Source: an uncultured SAR116 cluster alpha proteobacterium (GTDB lineage: Bacteria; Pseudomonadota; Alphaproteobacteria; Puniceispirillales; Puniceispirillaceae). From it: a DNA stretch of 64,000 nucleotides. Positions 9,178-17,697 of this stretch are shown here, piece after piece (within the stretch, counting starts at the first letter, position 1; each line of letters begins with the position of its first letter). The notes beneath the pieces were generated by a model. That model saw nothing but the letters and a program-made list of their open reading frames with translations. It was not told the DNA's origin and searched no databases. The stretch covers positions 29,117 through 93,116 of the forward strand of contig CACHEI010000004.1 of NCBI GenBank assembly GCA_902578815.1. The letters run 5' to 3'. A program made the translations under genes and the position numbers.

Positions 9178-9203
9178 ATTGGGAAACGAACGGGTTTCCC
9201 AAT
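9178..9203 (+). terminator. Intercistronic hairpin after DUF4856 gene
   Basis: A perfect 10-bp inverted repeat (ATTGGGAAAC / GTTTCCCAAT) with a 6-base loop lies just after the DUF4856 stop. There is no T-run, so it is more likely an mRNA 3'-end stabiliser or partial terminator than a full terminator. Its right arm ends before the ribosome-binding site of the next gene. Confidence 0.55.
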
Positions 9204-9222
9204 GCCATACCTGGAGAACACA

Positions 9223-10206
9223 ATGCCTGAGATTATTGAACTGATTTTTAGCGATTTATCAGCGCAATTTCTTAGTCCAAGGAAAAGGCTCTTTGTTGGA
9301 TATCTAGCGTGCGCCTTTTGCATTGCTGTTCTTTGGGTGTGTGTAGTCAATCGGACAAGCTTGAAAACAGCTATTGCCATGATCTTTGCTCCCGCAATCT
9401 GGCTAAGTCGTTCAAGCTTGTTCGATGTTATTTGTTTTTTAATTAACCGGTTGTTGTTTTCCCTCTTGCGGCCAGTGCTACTTACACAAATTACAGTTGC
9501 TACATTAGTTTATCAGCTTTTGCACCTTCAGGTATTGATGCCAATAGGTGCCCTAGAACATGTAAATTATTGGATTGCAGCAGCCACATTCACTGTTTTT
9601 TATTTCATTTTCGATGATTTTTCACGCTTTGGTGTCCACTATCTAATGCACCGCGTCCCTGCTCTATGGGAATTTCATAAATTTCATCATAGTGCAGAAA
9701 CACTTACCCCTTTAACCGTCACTCGAACACATCCAATTGAAGGACTAATGTTTCTTATACGTACAGCAGCTGTTCAGGGTTTAACCATCGCCTTATTTGT
9801 TGGTTTGTTTGGAAGCAAGGTCGATTTAATCACAATTTACGGTGTAAGTATTTTTGGATTGATATTTCACTCGTTGGGATCAAACCTTCGCCACTCGCAT
9901 ATTGCGATCCGTTATCCGGCGGCGCTTGAGCAGATTTTTATTTCTCCGGCGCAGCATCAACTGCATCACTCGCGCGACCCGCGGCATTATGACCGCAATT
10001 TTGGCGTCGTTCTATCAATCTGGGACCAGCTTCTTGGCTCTTTTCACCCATCAACCGACGAGGAGATCAGCTATGGCCTCGGACCGGCCGAAGCCGGGTT
10101 CACGAAATCTGTTTGGTCGATGTACTGGCTCCCATTTGTTGCTTCGTTCCGACGTTTGACCCGTTTCAGACCCCGTCCTCCAAAAGGTTTTGAGAGATTA
10201 AGGTAG
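9223..10206 (+). CDS. Sterol desaturase / fatty acid hydroxylase family membrane protein
   Basis: A 327-residue integral membrane di-iron oxygenase. Four to five hydrophobic segments occupy residues 20-140. They are followed by the histidine clusters HYLMHRVPALWEFHKFHHSAE, HSLGSNLRHSHI and HQLHHSRDPRHYDRNFG, which supply the eight or so iron ligands of the family. Substrate (sterol, fatty acid, carotenoid or ceramide-like lipid) cannot be assigned. The start at 9223 is chosen because GGAG (9213-9216) is well placed; an in-frame ATG at 9202 lies inside the preceding hairpin. A need for iron fits its position behind an apparently iron-controlled gene. Confidence 0.85.
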   Translation: MPEIIELIFSDLSAQFLSPRKRLFVGYLACAFCIAVLWVCVVNRTSLKTAIAMIFAPAIWLSRSSLFDVICFLINRLLFSLLRPVLLTQITVATLVYQLLHLQVLMPIGALEHVNYWIAAATFTVFYFIFDDFSRFGVHYLMHRVPALWEFHKFHHSAETLTPLTVTRTHPIEGLMFLIRTAAVQGLTIALFVGLFGSKVDLITIYGVSIFGLIFHSLGSNLRHSHIAIRYPAALEQIFISPAQHQLHHSRDPRHYDRNFGVVLSIWDQLLGSFHPSTDEEISYGLGPAEAGFTKSVWSMYWLPFVASFRRLTRFRPRPPKGFERLR

Positions 10207-10212
10207 ACCATC

Positions 10213-10437
10213 ATGTGCAAGCAATGTCTTGTGTCTCTATCCCACTATTGCGGTGATCCGGATCTTCCCGAGGCGGTGCAGCGCTTTTTCCAATGCCAGC
10301 TAAGCTGCGCTTACCGGTCGGTGCCAGAGGCCTTCATGGATACGGTGAAGATCTACAAACAAATCAGACCGGCAACACCTGACTGGTTAGTGCCAAAAAA
10401 AGTGGCGGAGATTCTCAACCCAAATCTGGTTCTCTAA
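10213..10437 (+). CDS. Hypothetical 74-residue cysteine-rich protein
   Basis: A short frame beginning 6 bases after the hydroxylase stop, with AAGG upstream of the ATG, so probably the last gene of the same transcript. It has an N-terminal MCKQC pair and a second CQLSC pair about 27 residues on, which could bind metal. There is no signal peptide or membrane helix. I do not recognise the family. Confidence 0.5.
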   Translation: MCKQCLVSLSHYCGDPDLPEAVQRFFQCQLSCAYRSVPEAFMDTVKIYKQIRPATPDWLVPKKVAEILNPNLVL

Positions 10438-10438
10438 C

Positions 10439-10472
10439 TTGGGGCGTAACATGTAAGTTACTTGCGCCCAAA
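10439..10472. terminator. Imperfect hairpin between convergent genes
   Basis: GGGGCG/GCGCCC arms enclose an inner GTAAC/GTTAC stem with a bulge, ending in a short A-run on the plus strand. It sits between two convergent genes and may terminate transcription from either side. Pairing is imperfect. Confidence 0.3.
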
Positions 10473-10493
10473 ATTCGTGTTGGCAATCCCGCT

Positions 10494-11165
10494 TCAGCCC
10501 TGATTGGTCAAAAACTCCCCTTTTCTTTTTGGCCTTTCGCGCCCAGCGGTGAGGTTTCCAGTAAGAGCATCACGTGTGCCGATAACCGCGCCATCCTCTC
10601 CATAAACCGGCAAATGCCCGGCATCGAGATTGCGGATCATGATTTTCGCAACGCCGTTGCTGATCAGGTGAAAGGCAGTAGCCAGACCGCCGAGTGGCAT
10701 CAGCGGATTTGGCGGATGCCGTGCCGCCACTCTGTTTTGCAGCGATTCAATCGCTGCTTGCTGCACACTGACCTTTGGCGATAGGGAAAATCCGGCAGCA
10801 CCACGGTTTGGTGAGTCAGCGGCGGTGCTCTGCCCCTCAATCGACGACGAACCTCGGGGAAGTTGTAAAGGCACTGCGAACATCCGCCGAAAGAATTGCA
10901 CGCGTGATTGCCGAGCGATCAAATGTGGCTGATTGATCGACGCCAGTTCAGCGGCAAGTGGCGTATTAGCTCCGACAGAACTATTGCCCGGCATATTTGT
11001 ATTGGTTGTGACAGTTGCCGGTGGGCCAACAGCCTGGAAATCATCGACAGAATTGGTCCTTGTCAATAGATCAGCACACGCCATTACCGGTATAAACAGC
11101 GCAAATGATATAGCGGCAAAACTAATGGCTCTGCCAAAATTTTGAATTGTCCACACCTTTGTCAT
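10494..11165 (-). CDS. Hypothetical exported protein
   Basis: A 223-residue protein from the ATG at 11165 (an in-frame start at 11192 has a less typical leader). The N-terminus has a basic region followed by a hydrophobic helix (AISFAAISFALFIPVMACA), suggesting export. Cleavage or a weak lipobox (PVMAC) is possible. The rest is low in recognisable motifs and rich in Asn, Thr and Pro near residues 45-75. It lies alone between a convergent gene and the sugar operon. No function can be assigned. Confidence 0.5.
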   Translation of the reverse strand: MTKVWTIQNFGRAISFAAISFALFIPVMACADLLTRTNSVDDFQAVGPPATVTTNTNMPGNSSVGANTPLAAELASINQPHLIARQSRVQFFRRMFAVPLQLPRGSSSIEGQSTAADSPNRGAAGFSLSPKVSVQQAAIESLQNRVAARHPPNPLMPLGGLATAFHLISNGVAKIMIRNLDAGHLPVYGEDGAVIGTRDALTGNLTAGRERPKRKGEFLTNQG

Positions 11166-11369
11166 ACCGTTTGCAAGCAATTGTAATGCCAAACTGCAGT
11201 AAAGGCCAACCTATGGAATGAATTACCAATCCTCGCTACCGATCACATCGCACTTAAACTAAAGAACGCAAACATTGTGGTGCGATGGTAATCCCAGGAG
11301 ATATCGAACGTAAGACAATATTGGCGCAAGTTAAAAAGGTAAAGTCTCAGTAGTCAGGGCCGGCGGCAA

Positions 11370-12464
11370 TTATCTGGGAGGTTTGTAAAGACGGGAGCCA
11401 TCACCATCGAAAGTGTAAAGTTTTTCATTATCAAAAGACAGGCCTGTAACACTTCCAACCTTCAATTCAGCATCTGGGCTGACACGAGCAGTGACCATAT
11501 TGTCAAGCCCGCAATCGATGTAGGCGAATTGTTCTGATCCAAGATACTCGCACACTGCAACGGTACCGCTTATATGTCCCGCATCTTCATCACATAGTGC
11601 AATATTTTCAGGCCTGATACCAAGACTTACTACCGCGCTGGACGGCGCTGACAAGAACTTTTCGCTGATAGCCTTTTTGCGAGCTGTATTCTTACCAAAG
11701 CCAGAGAAGACGATACGACCCGATTTTTCCATACAAGGTAACAAGTTCATTTTCGGACTACCTATAAATTCAGCAACAAACCGGCTGTTGGGGTTGTTAT
11801 ATAGTTCGCGAGGGCTACCAGCCTGAATAACTCGCCCTTCGTCCAATACTATAATTCTATCAGCAAGAGTCATTGCTTCGATCTGGTCGTGGGTCACATA
11901 AATAGTGGTGATACCAAGTTGAGCATGAAGGCGCGAAATTTCGAGCCGCATATTCACCCGCAAAGCAGCATCCAAATTCGAAAGCGGTTCATCAAAAAGA
12001 AAGCCAACTGGTTCCCTTACGATTGCGCGGCCTATTGCAACACGCTGACGTTGACCACCTGACAGTTGTTTTGGCAAGCGGCTCAGCAGACTTTCCAGCT
12101 TCAAAATGCCCGCCACCTCGTCAACCCGTTTCTTGATTTCAGTGCGGGGCATGCCAGCAGTTTTTAACGCGAAACCAATATTTTCACCAACGTCCATATG
12201 GGGGTAAAGCGCATAAGACTGAAACACCATGGCTAATCCACGCTCAGAGGGTAAATTGCCGGTTACGTCATTGTCATTTATAATTACTGACCCCTCGCTA
12301 GCATCTTCAAGTCCGGCAATGATGCGCAGCAAAGTTGACTTGCCACAGCCCGATGGGCCAATAAAGACGACAAACTCACCATCTTCAATAGCCAAATCAA
12401 CACCTTTGATAACCTGCAAATCACCAAACCATTTTTCAACAGCGTTCAGCTTTATCGATGCCAT
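11370..12464 (-). CDS. Carbohydrate ABC transporter ATPase (MalK/UgpC type)
   Basis: A 364-residue ATPase of the CUT1 sugar-transporter family. Walker A GPSGCGKST lies near residue 36, Q-loop VFQSYALYPH, signature LSGGQRQRVAIGRAI, Walker B FLFDEPLSNLD and H-loop VTHDQ. A C-terminal TOBE/MalK regulatory region spans about residues 235-360 (SLGIRPENIAL). It is the last gene of the lacI operon and would energise the two permeases encoded upstream. MalK-type proteins can serve more than one transporter. Confidence 0.92.
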   Translation of the reverse strand: MASIKLNAVEKWFGDLQVIKGVDLAIEDGEFVVFIGPSGCGKSTLLRIIAGLEDASEGSVIINDNDVTGNLPSERGLAMVFQSYALYPHMDVGENIGFALKTAGMPRTEIKKRVDEVAGILKLESLLSRLPKQLSGGQRQRVAIGRAIVREPVGFLFDEPLSNLDAALRVNMRLEISRLHAQLGITTIYVTHDQIEAMTLADRIIVLDEGRVIQAGSPRELYNNPNSRFVAEFIGSPKMNLLPCMEKSGRIVFSGFGKNTARKKAISEKFLSAPSSAVVSLGIRPENIALCDEDAGHISGTVAVCEYLGSEQFAYIDCGLDNMVTARVSPDAELKVGSVTGLSFDNEKLYTFDGDGSRLYKPPR

Positions 12465-12474
12465 CTCACTGCCC

Positions 12475-13764
12475 TCATCCTGCTACCTTGATCGGTGCCG
12501 CCATTTCTTTTTTGTTTAGATCGAGATAAACCGCAGCGGTCCATGAAAAATCCATCCCACCAAGGCCATCACCATCACGCGGGTCGAAATATTCCGCCAT
12601 ACCTTGTTCGTCAATCAGATTGATCGTGTCAATGCGCACTCGCGCTGCGAGATCGGCGAGACTGGCATCCTCAAGTCCGCTAATAACCATATGGTTCATG
12701 ATAGCCCATACAGGGCCGCGCCAATAGCGTTTCGACTCGAACGCTTTATGATCTGGATCCCAACTAGGCATGCCAAAGGCACTAGCGTTAAGAATTCGTC
12801 GACAATGTCCCTCCATGCTCTTTCGCTGATCAAGTGAGCCAACATCAGCAAAAAAGCTCAGCGTTGAAGCGTTAGTAATTGCATCGCTGAACTGACCGGT
12901 TCGCAAATCGCGCGCACAGTAACCACCCACTTTGTTATTCCACAAAAAATCAGAGCCTGCTTCAACCCGTTCAACCCAGCCTGTGATTTCATCAATGGCT
13001 AAATCCATTTTTAGGTGCTGCGCCATTGCCAACAAGTCGCGGCTGGCGCGAAGGAAAATGAACTGTACCCCTGGGTCAGCCATTAGAAACGGACCGTTGG
13101 TATAAATAGTTTGGCTATCCCAATCACATTCGCGGCCAAAATTAACGATTGTAATGAACCGGTCGTATTGGTCTTGGGTAGGCCGCTGATTAATGTCTAC
13201 ATGAGAGATGTCACGCCTGGTATAGCGCTCTAATTTACTTGGTATCACAACATTTTGCATGCCAATGTCCCAGTCGGGGCAGTTGTCACGACCTGACTCC
13301 CAGGGATGGATGATACTGATTATTCCACGATTATCTGGATCACGGGCATTAGTAAACCAACGATGGTATGCCATCAATTTAGGGAAAACTTCCTTAGCTT
13401 TTTGGTTATCATACTCAGTGCCCATCTGAACAAACCGCCAGATAATGCTGGCTAATACTGGCGGCTGTGAATGTCCACTCGTTGGCGGTTCAGTGTTGGT
13501 ATCCCAGATCATAGGTCCTGGAAAATAATCTGGGTCATTATGGCGGAAAACAATATGCGGTATCATACCATTCTGCCATTGGGCGTCGAGCAAAGCCATG
13601 ATTTCGAGCCACGCGCGCCATTTATTGAAATGCCATATACCCAGTGCAGTGAAAGCGGAGTCCCAATTCCACTGGTATGGATAAAGCCGATTTGTAGGAA
13701 CAGTATAGCCTCCTCGATCATTCATCAAAATAGTGTCAATTGCTTCCTGAATTCGTTGTGCCAT
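12475..13764 (-). CDS. GH63-type glycosidase (mannosyl-/glucosylglycerate hydrolase-like)
   Basis: A 429-residue (alpha/alpha)6-barrel glycosidase. RLYPYQWNWDSAF near the start, QNGMIPHIVF, PTSGHSQPPVLAS, the catalytic-acid region HPWESGRDNCPDWD and the C-terminal GMAEYFDPRDGDGLGGMDFSW with the likely base glutamate all match the bacterial GH63 group that includes mannosylglycerate and glucosylglycerate hydrolases. There is no signal peptide, so it should act in the cytoplasm on imported substrate. It sits between the permease and ATPase genes. Substrate by homology is an alpha-glycoside, perhaps a glycosylglycerate-type compatible solute; exact specificity is not readable from sequence. The ATG at 13764 is used; a TTG precedes it. 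Confidence 0.82.
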   Translation of the reverse strand: MAQRIQEAIDTILMNDRGGYTVPTNRLYPYQWNWDSAFTALGIWHFNKWRAWLEIMALLDAQWQNGMIPHIVFRHNDPDYFPGPMIWDTNTEPPTSGHSQPPVLASIIWRFVQMGTEYDNQKAKEVFPKLMAYHRWFTNARDPDNRGIISIIHPWESGRDNCPDWDIGMQNVVIPSKLERYTRRDISHVDINQRPTQDQYDRFITIVNFGRECDWDSQTIYTNGPFLMADPGVQFIFLRASRDLLAMAQHLKMDLAIDEITGWVERVEAGSDFLWNNKVGGYCARDLRTGQFSDAITNASTLSFFADVGSLDQRKSMEGHCRRILNASAFGMPSWDPDHKAFESKRYWRGPVWAIMNHMVISGLEDASLADLAARVRIDTINLIDEQGMAEYFDPRDGDGLGGMDFSWTAAVYLDLNKKEMAAPIKVAG

Positions 13765-13768
13765 CAAG

Positions 13769-14998
13769 TTAGCCTTTCACGCTACCTGCTGTCAGACCAG
13801 ACACCAAGAATCTCTCAAACCAGAGAAAAAGGAATAATACAGGAGCTGTCGCGATGACAGCTCCTGCCATAAGATGTTGACGGGGCACCTCAGATGAATT
13901 CAAAGATACGATACCTCGCGAAAGCGTGAAAAGCCTCACATCATCAAGAAACATGAAAGCAAACAAAAACTCGTTCCACGCAATCATAAAGACGTAGAGC
14001 GCGACTGACGCAATAGCTGGCATTGATAATGGCATCGAAATGCGTGTGATGATCTGTAGCCGTGATAGCCCATCCATTAACCCGGCATCATCCAAATCTG
14101 ATGGTAGACCGGAAAAATATCCACGTAGCATATAAACCGCTACAGGGATCGTAGTTGCTGGATACACAATACATAAAGCAAATAGTGAATTGCGCATACC
14201 GAGCTGGCTCAAAATGGCATATAGAGGGATCACTAGAATAATTGCGGGAATCAGATAGATCAGGAGCACCGAAGCAGACAGCCAATGGCGCCCGGGAAAG
14301 CGCAATTTAGCTACCGCATAAGCCCCCGGCACGGAAAACAGCAATGTGATCATCACAGTCGCAATAGATACAACGGCCGAATTGATTAGCAGGGTCAGAA
14401 AGCCATAATCCGTGAAAAGCTCTATGTATGAGCTTAGTAACTTAGTCACGCCAAGATCGTAATTAATGGAGAGGTCGAGCGGATTGATAAGCAGGCTATG
14501 CTGGCTTTTAAGGCTGGTCATTACCATAACATAAAATGGTACCGCAACAATAAGGACGAACATTATCAGCCCTAATCCCCAGAACAACCGTATGTAGAAT
14601 TTTTCAGTCCCATAGCGCGTCATAAATCCAGCGTTGGTAGGACCAACAGTTTTCTCGATGCTCAACCAGCCAGCTACTGATACCAGTAGCAGTAGTAGCA
14701 ACCGTTGCCACAACGCCAAAAGACTTCCCGGATCAAACGGAGCGCCAAGTGAAAAACTGAACAGAGAGCAGGCTATAAAGATAATGCCACTTATTCTCCG
14801 TCTGTTTAATGATGCCGGCCGCTGCAATGCAGCAAATGCACCTACTGCAAGGCCAGAAAATGCGGCTGGGCCAAGGGCTAAAGGCAATGCGGCGCCCGTC
14901 ACAAGGATGGCCGTCACAGTCAACACCAAATGCCACAGAGCGACCCAGACAAAGCCTGCCAAAGCACTGGCAAAAATTCCTATCATCCAGAACCTCAT
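13769..14998 (-). CDS. Carbohydrate ABC transporter permease, MalG-like, N-terminally extended
   Basis: A 409-residue permease, whereas MalG-type subunits are usually 270-300. Residues about 135-409 form the normal permease, with VPFYVMVMTSLKS, a conserved LIPAIILVIPLY helix and the EAA loop DDAGLMDGLSRLQIITRISMP. The first 120 residues add about four extra hydrophobic segments (for example LALGPAAFSGLAVGAFAAL) unlike anything needed for transport. The start overlaps the previous stop in a TGATG, so the genes are translationally coupled. The role of the extension is unknown. Confidence 0.85.
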   Translation of the reverse strand: MRFWMIGIFASALAGFVWVALWHLVLTVTAILVTGAALPLALGPAAFSGLAVGAFAALQRPASLNRRRISGIIFIACSLFSFSLGAPFDPGSLLALWQRLLLLLLVSVAGWLSIEKTVGPTNAGFMTRYGTEKFYIRLFWGLGLIMFVLIVAVPFYVMVMTSLKSQHSLLINPLDLSINYDLGVTKLLSSYIELFTDYGFLTLLINSAVVSIATVMITLLFSVPGAYAVAKLRFPGRHWLSASVLLIYLIPAIILVIPLYAILSQLGMRNSLFALCIVYPATTIPVAVYMLRGYFSGLPSDLDDAGLMDGLSRLQIITRISMPLSMPAIASVALYVFMIAWNEFLFAFMFLDDVRLFTLSRGIVSLNSSEVPRQHLMAGAVIATAPVLFLFLWFERFLVSGLTAGSVKG

Positions 14999-16290
14999 CA
15001 GCCGGCATCCTTTGGTGAGAAGCGGATAAAAATGATTGAGAAGATCAGCAGAAAGACAAAAATAACGACTGCCACAGCCGCACCTGCACCCAGATTGGAA
15101 ATGGCGAACGCCTGCTCATAAACATTCACTGTCAGGGTACGTGTGCCGGCATTACCACCTGTCAAAAGGAAAATGTCATCAAACTTGTTGAAGGTCCAGA
15201 TAAAACGTAACAAAAATAGTACAGCCAAGATACTGGCGATAAATGGAAACGACAACGACCAGAATTGCTGGAACGGTGTGGCCCCGTCCATTTCTGCTGC
15301 TTCGTATATATCTGCAGGAATTGACTGCATGCGCGCCAGAATGAACAGAAATGACAAAGGAAAATAACGCCATATCTCGAACAATATTACCATACTGAGT
15401 GCGATGGGAAATTTAATTGTCAAACCAAAAACGCTGATATCCGCGTTACGCTGACCAAAAAAGTTGACAGGACCCTCCGCAACGCCACTCTGTAACAGCA
15501 TGGCATTAACTACTCCAGAGAATGGATCGAATAGAACAACCCAGGAAAACGCGACGGCGATAACTGGTGCAACATAGGGAAATAGCAACAATCCCCGGAT
15601 TATCGATCTGCCAGGAAATGTTTTAAGCATTATCTGCGCGGCAAAAAGGCCAAATAACAATGCTCCCGCTGTGCCAAAAACCGTATAGTAAATCGATGTC
15701 TTCAAGACATCCCAGAATTCTGCAGCAGAAAATACCTTCTTATAGTTTTCTAAGCTGAATTTAAAAGATGTTAATGCGTTCTGCGTTATAAAGAGCGTCT
15801 CAGGTTTGCTGGCTTTTAAAATATCTTTGTTGACCAGCAACGGTTCTTCCAGCACAGCTTCAATGACAAGCTTGCCACGTGCCTTTGCATCTAGATCACC
15901 GAGCGTGCAGAGAACGGCGCGCCCGCCTCCTTCGGATATGATTTCACATGCCGGATCTAGCAGGGTAATCGAAAATCCGTTGGGCAGTTTGTCACGCAAT
16001 GAAGCCTCAGTGAGGGGATATTTTACAGAAGAGTTACGAAACCTATATTCGATCTTGAAAATATCACCAGGCGAAGTAATGGCCCCACGCAACGCTTCTT
16101 TAATAATCAAGGATGGCGGGCGCAAATCGCCCAAAGTAACGGGTTTAAATGAAATCCAAAAATTTGCCACTAACGGCAGTAGCACGATTGCCAAAATCAG
16201 AATAATTGTCGGAAATAAAAACAAAAAAGCCAACCGTTTCTCGCGACGGGCAAGCTTTCCGTTGAAGTCTGATCTGGAGGTAGGTGACAT
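14998..16290 (-). CDS. Carbohydrate ABC transporter permease, MalF-like, with extracytoplasmic insert
   Basis: A 430-residue permease. Helix 1 (LAFLFLFPTIILILAIVLLPL) begins near residue 19. It is followed by an insert of roughly 125 residues (about 45-170) before the usual permease domain with EAA loop EAAEMDGATPFQQFWSLSFP. The insert contains a pattern like DUF11-type beta-sandwich repeats: FKIEYRFRNSS, SLRDKLPNGFSITLLDPAC and VLCTLGDLDAKARGKLVIEA. It should lie in the periplasm, like the P2 loop of E. coli MalF, and could contact the binding protein. This domain call is by eye. Confidence 0.85.
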   Translation of the reverse strand: MSPTSRSDFNGKLARREKRLAFLFLFPTIILILAIVLLPLVANFWISFKPVTLGDLRPPSLIIKEALRGAITSPGDIFKIEYRFRNSSVKYPLTEASLRDKLPNGFSITLLDPACEIISEGGGRAVLCTLGDLDAKARGKLVIEAVLEEPLLVNKDILKASKPETLFITQNALTSFKFSLENYKKVFSAAEFWDVLKTSIYYTVFGTAGALLFGLFAAQIMLKTFPGRSIIRGLLLFPYVAPVIAVAFSWVVLFDPFSGVVNAMLLQSGVAEGPVNFFGQRNADISVFGLTIKFPIALSMVILFEIWRYFPLSFLFILARMQSIPADIYEAAEMDGATPFQQFWSLSFPFIASILAVLFLLRFIWTFNKFDDIFLLTGGNAGTRTLTVNVYEQAFAISNLGAGAAVAVVIFVFLLIFSIIFIRFSPKDAG

Positions 16291-16317
16291 ATCTCTTGTG
16301 GGACCATGAGCACATCA

Positions 16318-16345
16318 GCGGGCAGCCAGCAAAGAAGCTGCCCGC
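16318..16345 (-). terminator. Hairpin between binding-protein and permease genes
   Basis: A perfect 9-bp stem (GCGGGCAGC / GCTGCCCGC) with a 10-base loop lies directly after the binding-protein stop codon. There is no T-run, so it probably protects the upstream mRNA or reduces read-through, giving more binding protein than permease. Confidence 0.6.
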
Positions 16346-16353
16346 ATATTTGT

Positions 16354-17697
16354 CTACTCGATAGATGAAAGTTCGGCGTTCATCTTGGCTATAGCGTCGG
16401 ACGAACTAATCTCGTCATCAATATACTGCCGAACAATCCTGTTAATGGCCTGCGAATTAATGATCTTCGAAGCGAGTGAGAGTTGGCCTTCTTTAACTCC
16501 CCATCGATCCGCAGTTTCTAGACCAGCAACGATGCGGTTTATCATAGCCGGGGCATAAAGTTCAGACAGTGGTGCTTTCCGATCAACGCCAACCGGAAGT
16601 TTTGACCAGGCTTTGACATACCGGGCTGTATCGAGCGGCTCACCACGGCGCACAGGAAACTTGCCCTCGGGTGCAATTGACAGTGTGCTGGTGTAGCCAT
16701 CTTTCATGGAATAGGTCACGAACTCAGCTGCCACATCAGTGTTCGCGTCGCTGGTAATCCCAAAGTAGCGAATATCAGCCCATGCAGCACCAGATGCGTT
16801 CGACGGACCGCCGAAAGTTGTCACTATTCCAGTCTTTGAAGCAAGTTCGCCTGAAGTTGGATCGTCATTGATGGTTGGCGGTGCAGAGTCTCGCAAGCCA
16901 GCAAGTTCGTCGAGGATGAATGGTGACCAAATAATCATAGCGGCCTTACCAGCGAAATACATTTCGCGTGACTGCTTCCAAAACAGTTCTCCAGGCGGTG
17001 ACGCTTTAGCAATTTTCTTGTAAAAATCTAAAACCTCTGTGGTGGAAGCCAAATCAAGCGGTGCAAATCCGTCAGCATTGACTGGTGATACACCATTGGC
17101 AAGGAATACATGCTCCAAAACTTGACTCATAAAGTTCTCATCAACTTTGTTTGGCGCTACAAAACCATACATAGACGGCGGGTTGTGAAGTGCATCGACA
17201 GCAGCCTCAATTGCAGCATAGCTTGTTGGTGCGGCAAGACCTGCAGAGTCAAATAAATCCTTGCGGTAAACAACCATCTGTGTCCATCCATCTACTGGAA
17301 CAGCAGCGGTCATTCCATCAAATTGGGCCATTGCAATGGCACCAGGTGCAAACGTATTCTTCTGTAATGCATCAACCACATCGTCATTGGCCTCTACATC
17401 TAGAATGCCAGCCTCTGCCCATGGCAGGACATATTGTATTGTGTGGTAAATTACGTCAGGAAGATCACCGGCGGCAAAGGCAGCCGTTGTCCGCGTGCCT
17501 AGATCCTTTTCCTCAACTGGTATAACTTCAACCGTGTGGCCTGTTCTTTTGTTGAAGTCAGCAGCCATCGCCTCCTGTTTAGCAAGGCGTTCTGGCTGGT
17601 TTTCCGTAGTCCAGAACCTTATTGTGTCGGCATGTGCCACACCAGCAACCATCACAGTGAAGATTGCAGAAGCAGCAGCCAAATGGAACTTTTTCAT
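16354..17697 (-). CDS. Carbohydrate ABC transporter substrate-binding protein
   Basis: A 447-residue family 1 (MalE/UgpB-like) binding protein with a signal peptide (residues 1-23, ending GVAHA). The mature start DTIRFWTTENQPERLAKQEAMAADFNKRTGH is typical, as are DLPDVIYHTIQYVLPWAEAGIL and the later GKAAMIIWSPFILDEL. It should capture the sugar or glycoside in the periplasm for the MalF/MalG-like permeases. Its ATG overlaps the lacI stop as ATGA, coupling the two genes. Confidence 0.9.
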   Translation of the reverse strand: MKKFHLAAASAIFTVMVAGVAHADTIRFWTTENQPERLAKQEAMAADFNKRTGHTVEVIPVEEKDLGTRTTAAFAAGDLPDVIYHTIQYVLPWAEAGILDVEANDDVVDALQKNTFAPGAIAMAQFDGMTAAVPVDGWTQMVVYRKDLFDSAGLAAPTSYAAIEAAVDALHNPPSMYGFVAPNKVDENFMSQVLEHVFLANGVSPVNADGFAPLDLASTTEVLDFYKKIAKASPPGELFWKQSREMYFAGKAAMIIWSPFILDELAGLRDSAPPTINDDPTSGELASKTGIVTTFGGPSNASGAAWADIRYFGITSDANTDVAAEFVTYSMKDGYTSTLSIAPEGKFPVRRGEPLDTARYVKAWSKLPVGVDRKAPLSELYAPAMINRIVAGLETADRWGVKEGQLSLASKIINSQAINRIVRQYIDDEISSSDAIAKMNAELSSIE

